Positions 26,790 through 35,790 of a stretch of 64,000 nucleotides of DNA are shown piece after piece. The position numbers were made by a program, and so were the translations under genes. This stretch comes from Bog-473 sp963756025 (GTDB lineage Bacteria > Actinomycetota > Acidimicrobiia > Acidimicrobiales > RAAP-2). Numbering within the stretch: the first letter of the stretch is position 1; every line of letters begins with the position of its first letter. Where the stretch lies: assembly GCA_963756025.1 (NCBI GenBank), contig CAVWMF010000001.1, forward strand, positions 186,001 through 250,000, given 5' to 3'. The notes beneath the pieces are model-generated. The model was not told the origin of the DNA. It was given only the letters and a program-made list of their open reading frames with translations, and did no database searches.

Positions 26790-26847
26790 TTGACAATCAG
26801 GTACCTCGTTGCTACGTTTCGCTGCAGTACTTGACATTGATATCAAT
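26790..26847 (+). promoter_or_regulatory. promoter and palindromic operator of the hydrolase/SBP island
   Basis: TTGACA-N17-TACGTT at 26790-26818 is a good sigma-A-type promoter. Just downstream is a second TTGACA (26831) overlapping a perfect 12-bp palindrome ATTGATATCAAT (26836-26847). The palindrome lies around +12 of the first promoter, where a repressor would block it. The rest of the 316-bp divergent gap shows nothing else. Confidence 0.55.
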
Positions 26848-26968
26848 AAAGGGGGAAGCGGGGGGCACACGTCACGACGTTGCCAATGTCATCCGGCCTC
26901 CAACGCTACGCCTGGCCGCTCGGCACCGGACCGTTGCAGCCTTCCGATGAGCCAGGCAGGGGGGAACA

Positions 26969-28384
26969 ATGGCAAAAGTTGTGCAGGGCCTCGGGGACGA
27001 AGGCTCGGGTGCGCCGTTCGAGTCGGTGGCCGACGCCGTCGCCAAGGTGGGCGGCATCGAGGAGGAGTTCATCTTCGAAGGCATCGCCACCCAGTTCGGG
27101 TTGGCGGGTGGATCCGGTGAGTACCCCACGGATGGGCACTGGGATGCCGAGCCGATGCGTGAGCAACCATTCCGGTCCCGCTTCGTGTTGCTCCGGCCGG
27201 CGGATCCGGCTCGCTTTAACGGGACGGTCATCGCTGAGTGGAACAACGTCTCGGGCGGTCAGGACAAATTCATAGGCTCCTTGCTCGCGGCACGACTGAT
27301 CGAGGACGGCTTCGCCGTCGTCGGCGTCACGACACAGCATGCAGGTGTCCATGGCCTTCCCAACACCGGCGAGGTGAGCGAGTACTTCGGCACCGTCATC
27401 ACGAACCCACCCGGACTCCGGGATTTCGATCCTGACCGTTACGGCACGCTGCAGCACCCTGGCGACGGCTTCTCGTACGACATCTTCACGCAGGCCACGG
27501 AGTTGCTGGCGCCGGATCGGCCGCGTGACCCCGACCCCTTCGCCGGGTTCGACGTCCGTCACGTCGTCGCCACCGGTGGCTCGCAGTCGGCCTGCCGGTT
27601 GGCGACCCACATCAACGCCCTCGCGCCCCTGACCTCCTCCATCGACGGGTACCTCCTGACCGTCTATGCGGGCAACCCCTGCGCCCTCGACCCGGCCACC
27701 GCGCCGGACCGCCTCGAGGAGACCGGCGACAACAGCACCGTGAACATCCTCCCTTTCCGGACGTACAAGCTCCGGGAAGATCTGCAGATGCCGGTGCTCA
27801 TTCTCAATTCCGAGACCGAAGCCGGGCAATGCCATCCGAACACGCAGGCGGACACGGCCCTCATCCACTGGTGGGAGGTTGCCGGAACCAGCCATATCGG
27901 TCTCCTCCCCGCCGAGCAGCTGGACTCTGCGTTCGGTGACACCGGCATCGCCGAAGCGTTGGCTCTTTCGGGCATGTGCCGAGTGTCCTTCGCCGAAATG
28001 AACCGTGCCGCGCTCCACGCCCTTCACCGCTGGATGGAAGAGGGCGAAGCGCCACCGCAGCAGCCACGGCTCGTAAAGAAAGGTGATCCGCCGGCGCTCC
28101 CGCGCGACGAGCACGGGAACGCAGTCGGCGGCATCCGGTGGCCCGAGGTCGAGGCACCGACCGCGACACACGTCGGCGAGAGCCCGACGGAAGGTTTCAT
28201 CAACTTGATGGGTAGCTCGACGCCGTTCCCGGCCGAGAAGATCAGATCCCTTTACACGGATCGGCAAGATTGGCTGGACAAGTACGAACAGGCGACGCAA
28301 CGGCTCGTCGAGGCGAATTTGCTGTTTCCCGATGACGGAGCGCTGATCGTGGCGCGGGCGTCGACCCGGGAGTTGCCCTTCTGA
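26969..28384 (+). CDS. alpha/beta hydrolase domain protein (Abhydrolase_10-like), copy 1
   Basis: 471 residues, no signal peptide. Seen: NGTVIAEWNNVSGG, DGFAVVGVTTQHAGVHG, then HPGDGFSYDIFTQA, the probable nucleophile segment VATGGSQSACRLATHINAL, LILNSETEA, and WWEVAGTSH with the likely catalytic His. These mark a large secreted-or-cytoplasmic hydrolase family often found in genes for steroid, terpene or xenobiotic breakdown (family knowledge); the substrate is not known. GGGGGAA precedes the ATG. About half-identical in layout to the copy at 29735, with which it flanks a substrate-binding protein. Confidence 0.8.
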   Translation: MAKVVQGLGDEGSGAPFESVADAVAKVGGIEEEFIFEGIATQFGLAGGSGEYPTDGHWDAEPMREQPFRSRFVLLRPADPARFNGTVIAEWNNVSGGQDKFIGSLLAARLIEDGFAVVGVTTQHAGVHGLPNTGEVSEYFGTVITNPPGLRDFDPDRYGTLQHPGDGFSYDIFTQATELLAPDRPRDPDPFAGFDVRHVVATGGSQSACRLATHINALAPLTSSIDGYLLTVYAGNPCALDPATAPDRLEETGDNSTVNILPFRTYKLREDLQMPVLILNSETEAGQCHPNTQADTALIHWWEVAGTSHIGLLPAEQLDSAFGDTGIAEALALSGMCRVSFAEMNRAALHALHRWMEEGEAPPQQPRLVKKGDPPALPRDEHGNAVGGIRWPEVEAPTATHVGESPTEGFINLMGSSTPFPAEKIRSLYTDRQDWLDKYEQATQRLVEANLLFPDDGALIVARASTRELPF

Positions 28385-28437
28385 GGACGAGCCGTCCGAT
28401 GATCTGCTGTAACCGTCACTCACAATAAGGGGGGAAT

Positions 28438-29691
28438 ATGAGGGGAAAGAGGAACAGAATGAAAGTACGGGTCGCGCTGAGCGCGGCGCTCGTGTCCATG
28501 GGCGGGCTCGTGGGGATCACCGCGGCCGGGGGAGGGGCGGCCGGGGCGAGCCCATCTCCGATCACCATCGGCGTGATCATCTCGCTGAGCGGCGCTGTCT
28601 CCGCAAATGTGCCCGCGAGCAAGGCCCTGGCCGGCCTGATCGCCCGGGTCAACGTCCAGAACAATCACGGAGGAGTGAACGGCCACCAGATCAAGCTCAA
28701 GGTCGTGGATGACCAGTCAACTGCGGGAGGCAACGCGCTCGCGGCGAAAGTCCTTGTTGACCAAGACCACGTCTTCGCCGTCATGGACGAGTCGACCTTG
28801 GCCTTCGGCGGGGCAAAGTTCTTGCAACAGCAAGGGATCCCTGTCGTCGGAGCAGGGGTGGACGGGCCGGAGTGGGGCGAACAGCCCTATACCAACATGT
28901 TCACGACTGAGAGCCTCGTGTCGACCCCGTTCAACGGCACCTATTACACGTACTCCACGCTCGGAAATTTCTTCAAGAGCATTGGCATCACAAAGCTCGC
29001 GGGGGTCGGCTACAACATTCCCGCGGCGGTACAGGCGCAGAAGGCCATGTTCGATGCAGCGGCCGCGGCTGGCATCAAGAAATGTTACGACGACAGCTCG
29101 GTCCCCCTGGGGGGTGTCAACTTCACCACGACCGCACTGGCGATCAAGGCGGCCGGCTGTAACGGCGCAGTGGGCACGACGACCATTCAGTCGACCGTGG
29201 CGCTGAGTGAGGCGCTGAAGCAGGCCGGCGCCAAGACCAAGTCGTTCTTCTACGAGGGGTATACGCAGGCTTCGCTCGATCAACCACAGGCAATGAAACA
29301 ATACGACGGCGCGTATTTCGCAACGACCTTCCCCACGCAGAATCCCAATAGCGCGACCAAGGCGATGCTGGCCGCATTGAAAAAATATGCGGGCTACAAA
29401 GGGGGCATTCCCGATGATGCGCCGCTCTACGTCGACGGGGACCTGATGATCAAGGGTCTGGAGCTGGCGGGGAAGAATCCGACCCGGGCCGCCTTCATCT
29501 CCAATCTTCGCAAGGTCGGGAATTACACCGCGGGTGGTCTGCTCCCCAGCGCCATCACCTTCCAGCACTTCGGAACGCTCGGCATGTTGCCAGAAGTGGA
29601 GTGTGAGACATTCGCCCAGGCACAAGGCGACGCGTTCGTCCCGGTCAACGGAGGGAAGCCCGTGTGCGGAAAGCGCATTCCCATCAAATGA
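28438..29691 (+). CDS. ABC transporter substrate-binding protein (branched-chain amino acid/Peripla_BP_6 type)
   Basis: 417 residues. Signal peptide at 1-40 (basic MRGKRNRMKVR, then a hydrophobic stretch, then AGAS). The mature part begins ITIGVIISLSGAVSANVPASKALAGLIARVNVQNNHGGVNGHQIKLKVVDDQ, the classic type I periplasmic-binding lead. No lipobox Cys is seen. GGGGGGAAT precedes the ATG. There are no livHMGF permease or ATPase genes nearby, so it either works with a remote transporter or serves as an extracellular binding protein for the substrate of the flanking hydrolases. Confidence 0.88.
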   Translation: MRGKRNRMKVRVALSAALVSMGGLVGITAAGGGAAGASPSPITIGVIISLSGAVSANVPASKALAGLIARVNVQNNHGGVNGHQIKLKVVDDQSTAGGNALAAKVLVDQDHVFAVMDESTLAFGGAKFLQQQGIPVVGAGVDGPEWGEQPYTNMFTTESLVSTPFNGTYYTYSTLGNFFKSIGITKLAGVGYNIPAAVQAQKAMFDAAAAAGIKKCYDDSSVPLGGVNFTTTALAIKAAGCNGAVGTTTIQSTVALSEALKQAGAKTKSFFYEGYTQASLDQPQAMKQYDGAYFATTFPTQNPNSATKAMLAALKKYAGYKGGIPDDAPLYVDGDLMIKGLELAGKNPTRAAFISNLRKVGNYTAGGLLPSAITFQHFGTLGMLPEVECETFAQAQGDAFVPVNGGKPVCGKRIPIK

Positions 29692-29734
29692 TCACCGGAC
29701 CATCGACCTGATGGTCCCCGAGCACGGAGAACGT

Positions 29735-31069
29735 ATGGCGAAGATTGTGGCTGAAGTCGAGGGAACACCGATGAGTTCTATGGCGGACAAGGTGAAAGAG
29801 GTCGGCGGGACCGAGAAGGAGTACTTCTTCGAAGGCACGGCGACGCGTTATCGGCTGGCGGACGGCGTCACGGAATATCCGACGAACGGTCGATGGAAGG
29901 CGGAGGCGATCGACGAACAGCCGTTCCGCACCCGGATGCTCGTCCTGTGCCCCGACCCGGCGCAGTTCAACGGCACGGTGATCGTCGAATGGAACAACGT
30001 TTCTGCCGGCGAGAATTTCTTCCTGAACCGCAGTGCGCCGCAACTCCTCGGTGACGGTTTCGCCGTTGTCGGTGTCTCCGCCCAGTATCTGGGAGTGGAA
30101 GGGATGCCCGACATGCCCATCCCTTCGCTCAAGACGGAGAACCCGCAACGCTACGCGTCGATGAACCACCCCTCGGACGACTACTCCTACGACATCTTCG
30201 CCCAGGCCGGTGAGCTCCTCGGTCCGCAGCGACCACATGATGTCGACCCGCTCGAGGGGCTGGACGTCCGCCACCTGATCGCAGTGGGCGTTTCGCAGTC
30301 GAGTGCCCGGTTGGCCGGTTATCTCAACGGCGTTCATGCCGTGTCGTCGATCTACGACGCATTTTTGCTGGTGGTCTATCCGAACAGCCCCTGTGCACTG
30401 AACGGTGATTCCGCCCCGGCCGAGCTCCCACAGACCTATGGCCCGAACGGATTTCACCTGCTCGAGTGGTACAAGCATTTCCTACGCGAGGATCTCGAAG
30501 TGCCGATCATCGTGTTGAACTCGGAATCGGAGGCGTCCGAGTGCTATCCCAACACCCAGTCCGATACCGAGTTGTTGCGATGGTGGGAGGTCGCCGGTAC
30601 GAGCCACACCAGCGTGGCCACCGCCGACGAATTGGAGGCAATGGGCTTCGTCGTCGGCACGCACGTTGCGTTCGCACCGGCGCTTCGTGGCGCACTCCAC
30701 GCCCTGCAGCGTTGGCTCGACGCAGGTGTGGCGCCGCAGCACCAACCGCGGCTTGTGCGGGAAGGAACACCACCCCTCTTTCGTCGCGACGAGCACGGGA
30801 ATGCCATTGGCGGCATCCAATGGCCCGACCTCGCAGCGCCGCTCGCCACGCATGTGGCCGAACGAATAGACGGCGATGAGAGCAGCCTCTTGAGGGGCTC
30901 CAGCACCCCGTTCCCGGCCGAAAAGGTCCACGCGCTCTATCCCGATCAGGCCGCCTGGTTCGCCAAATACAAGGCGTCGGTCGAACAACTCACACAAGCG
31001 GGCGTCATCCTCCCCGACGACGGCGCCGCCCTGCTGGCCAAAGCCGAGGCACGACCACTCCCGACCTGA
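29735..31069 (+). CDS. alpha/beta hydrolase domain protein (Abhydrolase_10-like), copy 2
   Basis: 444 residues. It follows copy 1 motif for motif: NGTVIVEWNNVSAGE, DGFAVVGVSAQYLGVEG, HPSDDYSYDIFAQA, VAVGVSQSSARLAGYLNGV (the nucleophile region, GVSQS in place of GGSQS), VLNSESEA, and WWEVAGTSHTS. GGAGA lies 6 nt before the ATG at 29735, which decides the start. A paralogue in the same island suggests duplication and possibly different chain-length or stereo-preferences, which is inference. Confidence 0.8.
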   Translation: MAKIVAEVEGTPMSSMADKVKEVGGTEKEYFFEGTATRYRLADGVTEYPTNGRWKAEAIDEQPFRTRMLVLCPDPAQFNGTVIVEWNNVSAGENFFLNRSAPQLLGDGFAVVGVSAQYLGVEGMPDMPIPSLKTENPQRYASMNHPSDDYSYDIFAQAGELLGPQRPHDVDPLEGLDVRHLIAVGVSQSSARLAGYLNGVHAVSSIYDAFLLVVYPNSPCALNGDSAPAELPQTYGPNGFHLLEWYKHFLREDLEVPIIVLNSESEASECYPNTQSDTELLRWWEVAGTSHTSVATADELEAMGFVVGTHVAFAPALRGALHALQRWLDAGVAPQHQPRLVREGTPPLFRRDEHGNAIGGIQWPDLAAPLATHVAERIDGDESSLLRGSSTPFPAEKVHALYPDQAAWFAKYKASVEQLTQAGVILPDDGAALLAKAEARPLPT

Positions 31070-31100
31070 GCGTGACGCCGGTTGGTGGTTGGCCGTCGGG

Positions 31101-31472
31101 TCAGGGGCCCGGAGCGCGGCAGACCGCCTCGATGTTGTGGCCGTCCGGATCGCGCACGAAGGCCCCGTAGTAGTCCTCGTGATATTCGGGAAAGAGCCGG
31201 GGCGCATTGAGGATCTCGGCGCCGATGGAGAGCGCAGCCTCGTAGAAGGCGTTGACGGCGCCGCGGTCGGCGGCCCGGAAGGCCACGTGCAGTTCCCGGT
31301 CCTCGTCGCGTTGCGCCGGTGAAATCCAGAACGCACCGGGCTCGGGCCCGAAGAACCCGACGGCAGGCCCATCGGTGGCGTCGGCGGTTATGCCCAACGG
31401 GGCGAGCACGGCTTCATAGAAGACGCGACTCGTGGGGACATCGGTCACTTGGAGGGAGACGTGGTCGATCAT
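31101..31472 (-). CDS. VOC-family (glyoxalase/bleomycin resistance-like) protein
   Basis: 123 residues from the ATG at 31472, a single-domain VOC protein made of two beta-alpha-beta3 modules. Seen: MIDHVSLQVTDVPTSRVFYEAVLAPLGI, HVAFRAADRGAVNAFYEAAL, and the end YYGAFVRDPDGHNIEAVC with the metal-ligand Glu. It probably binds a divalent metal. Function unknown; it is convergent with the hydrolase island. Confidence 0.88.
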   Translation of the reverse strand: MIDHVSLQVTDVPTSRVFYEAVLAPLGITADATDGPAVGFFGPEPGAFWISPAQRDEDRELHVAFRAADRGAVNAFYEAALSIGAEILNAPRLFPEYHEDYYGAFVRDPDGHNIEAVCRAPGP

Positions 31473-31670
31473 GGCCCAAGGATGGCAGGACACGCACCAC
31501 GCGGCAATGGGTCAATGGGTCAGTGGGCGAAGTCGGTGGGTGAGCCAGCCGGACGACGCGGGACAGGGAGGCGCAGCGATCGGCCGGTGTAGTCTCGGCC
31601 TGGCGGCGCGATCGGCCGGTGGCGGTCGGCCCATTGGCCACCGAAAATGACGTCGGCGTGAGGGGGAGAA

Positions 31671-32429
31671 ATGACAGCGCTCGATCAGAAGGCAATTGTC
31701 GTGGCGGGTGGCGCGACCGGAATCGGAGCGGAGACGGCGCGCCAGCTCGTGAAGGCCGGCGCGCGGGTCATGGTGGGTGACATCAACGAGGACGGAGGGC
31801 GTCGCCTCGTGGAGTCGATCGGTGACGGGGCACAGTTCTTCGGTTTCGACATCTCGGACGAGGACTCGGTCAAAGCGCTCATCGACAGCGCCGTTGCGAC
31901 GTTCGGACGCCTCGATGGGCTGTTCTCGAACGCGGCGGATCTCAGCCCGGGAGTGCTCGGCAACGACACTGACATCGTGTCCATGGAAACTGAGACGTGG
32001 CATCGGAGCCTGGCCGTCGATTTAACCGGGTTCTTCTACGCGGCCCGCAACGCAGTGCCGCATCTCCTTCGCAGCGGTGGGGGCTCCATTGTGGTCACGA
32101 GCTCGGCCGCGGCGTTTGCCGGTGGTTCGACGCGGCCGGCGTACGCGACATCGAAGGCGGGCCTCGGCGCGCTGGTGCGTCACATCGCCAGCCGATGGGG
32201 CACGGACGGAATCCGCTGCAATGCGATCGCACCGGGATTGGTCCTGTCCGATGAGTTGCGCCCGAAGGTACCAGCCGAACGCCAAGAGGCGTATCTGGCA
32301 TCGCAACTCCTGAACCGGTTGGGTGAACCCCGGGATATCGCCGCAATGGTCACGTTCTTGTTCTCCGATCCGGCGGAGTGGATCACCGGGCAGATCTTCG
32401 GAGTCGACGGCGGGATGGTCCTTCGTTAG
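31671..32429 (+). CDS. short-chain dehydrogenase/reductase
   Basis: 252-residue classical SDR. Seen: NAD(P)-binding GGATGIG (residues 13-19), an Asp after strand 2 (GDIN, suggesting NAD+), NAAD for the NNAG motif, catalytic Ser in VVTSSAAA, and YATSK (Tyr, Lys). The C-terminus ITGQIFGVDGGMVLR is standard. AGGGGGAGAA precedes the ATG. It may oxidise an alcohol produced by the hydrolase island; this is inferred from neighbourhood only. Confidence 0.93.
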   Translation: MTALDQKAIVVAGGATGIGAETARQLVKAGARVMVGDINEDGGRRLVESIGDGAQFFGFDISDEDSVKALIDSAVATFGRLDGLFSNAADLSPGVLGNDTDIVSMETETWHRSLAVDLTGFFYAARNAVPHLLRSGGGSIVVTSSAAAFAGGSTRPAYATSKAGLGALVRHIASRWGTDGIRCNAIAPGLVLSDELRPKVPAERQEAYLASQLLNRLGEPRDIAAMVTFLFSDPAEWITGQIFGVDGGMVLR

Positions 32430-32602
32430 CGCAACGAAACTGGGCCTCCTGGAGCAGGCGGCCGCTCGGTGGACACGAGCAGGCTTCGCCATCCGCTCAC
32501 TCCCAACAACGCCATTCTCCTTGCCTCGTTCGTGGACTCTCGAGAAGCCCAAAAACGAAGAGGGAGATGGCGTGTGCGCAAAGCCCCGGGGAGATCTGCA
32601 TG

Positions 32603-32624
32603 AGTATGCTGAAACCTGTATACT
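32603..32624 (+). promoter_or_regulatory. argC promoter with inverted repeat
   Basis: TATACT (32619-32624) lies 6 nt before the argC ATG, so the mRNA is probably leaderless. AGTAT-N12-ATACT forms an inverted repeat covering the -10, a candidate ArgR operator (ArgR is encoded in the operon). A -35 is weak (TGCATG, 32598-32603). The 170 bp before this show nothing recognisable. Confidence 0.5.
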
Positions 32625-32630
32625 GATGCG

Positions 32631-33665
32631 ATGAAGGCGGGAATCGTCGGAGCGTCGGGGTACACCGGAGTCGAGCTGCTCCGGCTCCTGGCCGGCCATC
32701 CTGACATCGACGTGGCCGTGGTCACGGCGCATTCGCACGCCGGGGAGGTGGTGGGTGAGCACACCCCATCGTTGGCCGCCGCCTATCCCGGCCTGGTCTA
32801 CGAGGCGGCCGGCCCGGACGGGCTCGACGGGCTCGACCTCGTGTTCTGCGCCCTGCCGCACGGGGAGTCGCAGCGGATCGTGCCCTCTCTTCGGGATCGG
32901 GTGGGGGTCATCGTGGACCTGGCGGCCGATTTCCGGTTGCGGGAAGCGGCGCTCTATCCCACCTGGTACGGCGAGGAGCATGCGGCGCCCGAGGTGCTCG
33001 CCGAGGCCGCATTCGGCCTGCCCGAGCTGTTCCGCCCCGGCCTGGCCGGAGCGACGCTGATCGCCGCCGCCGGGTGTTACCCGACCACGGCGGGATTGGC
33101 CCTGGCGCCGTTGCTGCGGGCCGGACTGGTCGAGGCGAGCGGGATCATCGTCGACGCGGCGTCAGGGGTGTCCGGCGCCGGCCGCGGCCTCAAGGAGTCG
33201 CTGCACTTCGGCGCGGTCGACGAGGACTTCACGGCGTACGGCCTGCTGCACCATCGCCACACGCCCGAGATCGAGCAGATCTTGGGCGCACAGGTGCTGT
33301 TCACGCCGCATCTCGTCCCCATGGTCCGGGGGATCTTGGCGACGTGTTACGCCCGCCCGGCGGCCGGCGTCGGCACGGGGCGGACCGGACTGACCACCGC
33401 GGTCGTCATGGACGCGCTGCACGATGCCTACGACGACGAGCCCTTCGTCGTGGTGACGGACGCGCCCCCCTCGACCAAGGCCACCGCCGGATCCAACTGT
33501 GCCCACGTGACGGCCCGGGTCGACGAGCGCACGGGTTGGGTGCTGTCGCTGTGCGCGCTCGACAACCTGGTGAAGGGTGCGTCGGGCCAGGCCGTCCAGT
33601 GCGCCAACATCGCCCTCGGGCTCCCCGAGTCGACTGGTTTGCCGTTGGCGGGGTTGTACCCGTGA
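32631..33665 (+). CDS. argC: N-acetyl-gamma-glutamyl-phosphate reductase
   Basis: Third step of arginine synthesis, NADPH-dependent. 344 residues. Seen: VGASGYTGVELLRLL (nucleotide fold), CALPHG, the catalytic Cys in AAAGCYPTTAGLAL, ASGVSGAGRG, and HRHTPEIEQ. ATG is fixed by the conserved KAGIVGASGYTG. First gene of the arg operon; the TGA overlaps the argJ GTG. Confidence 0.97.
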   Translation: MKAGIVGASGYTGVELLRLLAGHPDIDVAVVTAHSHAGEVVGEHTPSLAAAYPGLVYEAAGPDGLDGLDLVFCALPHGESQRIVPSLRDRVGVIVDLAADFRLREAALYPTWYGEEHAAPEVLAEAAFGLPELFRPGLAGATLIAAAGCYPTTAGLALAPLLRAGLVEASGIIVDAASGVSGAGRGLKESLHFGAVDEDFTAYGLLHHRHTPEIEQILGAQVLFTPHLVPMVRGILATCYARPAAGVGTGRTGLTTAVVMDALHDAYDDEPFVVVTDAPPSTKATAGSNCAHVTARVDERTGWVLSLCALDNLVKGASGQAVQCANIALGLPESTGLPLAGLYP

Positions 33666-34831
33666 GCGTCACCGCACCCGAGGGGTTCGTGGCCGCCGGG
33701 GGCTCGGCCGGGATCAAGGCGGCCGGCGTACCCGATGTGGCGGTAGTGACCACCGATCACGGCCGGGCGGTCCCTGCCGCCGGCGTTTTCACGGGCAACT
33801 TGGCGGCGGCGGCGCCCGTGCAGATCAGCCGGGCCCATCTGGAGGCGACCCGGGGCCGGGCGGCGGGCGTGATCCTCACCTCGGGCAACGCCAACGCGGC
33901 GACCGGAGAGCCGGGCCGGGAGGCGGCGGCGCGCCTCTGCGGCGCCGTGGCCAAGGGGATCGACGTGCACCTGAACGAAATCCTGGTCTGCCAGACCGGT
34001 CTCATCGGCATTCCCTTCCCGCTGGCGGAGGTGGAGCCGCACCTGGCCGGGATCGTGGCAGCACGGCGCGGCAACGCGGAGTCGGGTGCGGCGGCGGCCC
34101 GGGCCATCATGACAACGGACACCGTGCCCAAGACGGCATTGGTGAAGGGGGCCGGGTTCACCGTAGGTGCCATGGCCAAGGGGGCGGCGATGCTGGCGCC
34201 CAACATGGCGACGATGCTGGCGCTCTGCACGACGGATGCCCTCGTGACGCCGGACTTGCTGCGCACCGCCCTGCGGGCCGCCGTCGACGTCTCGTTCAAT
34301 GTCATGACGGTGGACGGCTGCACGTCGACCAATGACACCGTCCTCGTGCTGGCGAGTGGACGGGCGGGCGAGCCTTCGCTGGCGTCACTGACCGCGGCGC
34401 TCAGCGAGGTCTGCACGTCGCTGTCGGAGCAGATGGCCGACGACTCCGAAGGGACGACCAAGGTGGTGCACATCCGCGTGGTGGGTGCCGAGAGCGACGG
34501 TGCCGCACACGTGGCGGCGCGCAAGGTCGCCGACTCCATGCTCGTGCAGTGCTCCTTGAATGGGGAGGATCCGTACTGGGGGCGGGTCGTCAGCGAGCTC
34601 GGTTCGGCCGGGGTCGCCTTTGACATCGACAAGGTGGCGGTGTCCTACGGCGGCACGGTGGTCTGTGCGGGCGGGGTCGCGGCGGCGCACGATGCGGCGG
34701 CGGTGAAGGTCCATTTGGCGGGCCGGCACATTGAGCTGCGGTGCGATCTCGGACTGGGCAACGGGTCCGCCGCCGTCCTGGGCACCGACCTCGGCTACGG
34801 CTACATCGACGAGAACCGGACGACGTCTTGA
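33662..34831 (+). CDS. argJ: bifunctional glutamate N-acetyltransferase / ornithine acetyltransferase
   Basis: Recycles the acetyl group from N-acetylornithine to glutamate. About 389 residues. The autocatalytic cleavage site is in KGAAMLAPNMATMLAL (the Thr of NMATM becomes the new N-terminal nucleophile of the beta chain). Also LTSGNANAATG, VCQTGLIGIPF and the C-terminal SYGGTVVCAGG. GTG overlaps the argC stop. Because ArgJ is present, no separate argE is required. Confidence 0.96.
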   Translation: MSVTAPEGFVAAGGSAGIKAAGVPDVAVVTTDHGRAVPAAGVFTGNLAAAAPVQISRAHLEATRGRAAGVILTSGNANAATGEPGREAAARLCGAVAKGIDVHLNEILVCQTGLIGIPFPLAEVEPHLAGIVAARRGNAESGAAAARAIMTTDTVPKTALVKGAGFTVGAMAKGAAMLAPNMATMLALCTTDALVTPDLLRTALRAAVDVSFNVMTVDGCTSTNDTVLVLASGRAGEPSLASLTAALSEVCTSLSEQMADDSEGTTKVVHIRVVGAESDGAAHVAARKVADSMLVQCSLNGEDPYWGRVVSELGSAGVAFDIDKVAVSYGGTVVCAGGVAAAHDAAAVKVHLAGRHIELRCDLGLGNGSAAVLGTDLGYGYIDENRTTS

Positions 34832-35790
34832 CGCCGCCGCCCAGCCGGGACTTCATCCCGTTCCCGGCCCCCGAGCCGCCGAAACCACTCCGGGGCCCGC
34901 TCCCGAAGAACACCCGGGCGCAGCGGGCGGCGGCGCAGAACACCGCCTCGCTCCTCGTCGAAGCGTTGCCGTACATCCAGCGCTTCCGGGGCAAGATCGT
35001 GGTCGTCAAGTACGGCGGCAATGCGTTGAACGGCTCGGCCGAGGGCAGCGACGACGCCCTGGCCTCGTTCGCCCAAGATGTGGTCCTGATGCGCGCCGTC
35101 GGCATCCTGCCCGTGGTGGTGCACGGTGGGGGGCCTCAGATCGGTGAGCTCATGGACCGCCTGGGCAAGGTCACCGAGTTCCGCGACGGGCTGCGGGTCA
35201 CCGATGCCGAGACGCTCGACATCGCCCGCATGGTGCTGGTGGGCAAGGTCAACCGCGACATCGTCTCGGCCATCAACGTGCACGGCCCGCTGGCTGTCGG
35301 CATGTCGGGCGAGGACGCCAACCTCATCACGGCGGCCCAGAGCCACGTGGACCTGGGTTTCGTGGGCAAGGTGGCCGTGGTCGACCCCACCATGCTGCAG
35401 CGGCTCGTGGCCGAGGGGATCATCCCGGTGGTCGCCACCATCGGGGCCGATGCGGCCGGGCAGGCCTACAACATCAATGCGGACACCGTGGCCGGCGCCC
35501 TGGCCGAGGCATTGGAGGCCGAGAAGCTGATCTTTCTCACGGACGTCGAAGGGCTGCGGGTCGTGCCCGACGACCCTACGACGCTCATTCACCAGGCCAA
35601 CCTCGACGTGGTCGACGAGATCCTGCGGAGCGGGGGAGCCGTCGGCGGCATGAAGCCGAAGATCGAAGCGTGTGCGATGGCCGTGCGCGGTGGCGTGGCC
35701 CGGGCCCACATCCTCGACGGACGGGTCCCGCATGCGCTGCTGCTCGAGCTCTTCACCGACTCGGGCGTCGGCACCATGGTGCTGCCATGA
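34828..35790 (+). CDS. argB: acetylglutamate kinase
   Basis: Second step of arginine synthesis, usually the feedback-inhibited one. About 320 residues from a TTG overlapping the argJ TGA (TTGA). A Pro-rich 45-residue N-terminal part precedes the kinase, which starts near LVEALPYIQRFRGKIVVVKYGGNAL; the N-terminal helix region fits the arginine-sensitive hexameric form. Also VVVHGGGPQI, NINADTVAGALAEAL and GGMKPKIEACAMAV. Confidence 0.95.
   Translation: MTPPPSRDFIPFPAPEPPKPLRGPLPKNTRAQRAAAQNTASLLVEALPYIQRFRGKIVVVKYGGNALNGSAEGSDDALASFAQDVVLMRAVGILPVVVHGGGPQIGELMDRLGKVTEFRDGLRVTDAETLDIARMVLVGKVNRDIVSAINVHGPLAVGMSGEDANLITAAQSHVDLGFVGKVAVVDPTMLQRLVAEGIIPVVATIGADAAGQAYNINADTVAGALAEALEAEKLIFLTDVEGLRVVPDDPTTLIHQANLDVVDEILRSGGAVGGMKPKIEACAMAVRGGVARAHILDGRVPHALLLELFTDSGVGTMVLP

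Noticed and set aside
26831..26836. Second TTGACA as the main -35 of the hydrolase operon
   Set aside because: No -10 hexamer follows at 16-18 nt; the upstream TTGACA-N17-TACGTT is a better promoter.
26906..28423. 505-codon minus-strand open frame
   Set aside because: Mirror frame of the hydrolase gene, which has strong family motifs and a ribosome binding site on the plus strand; high GC leaves long antisense frames open.
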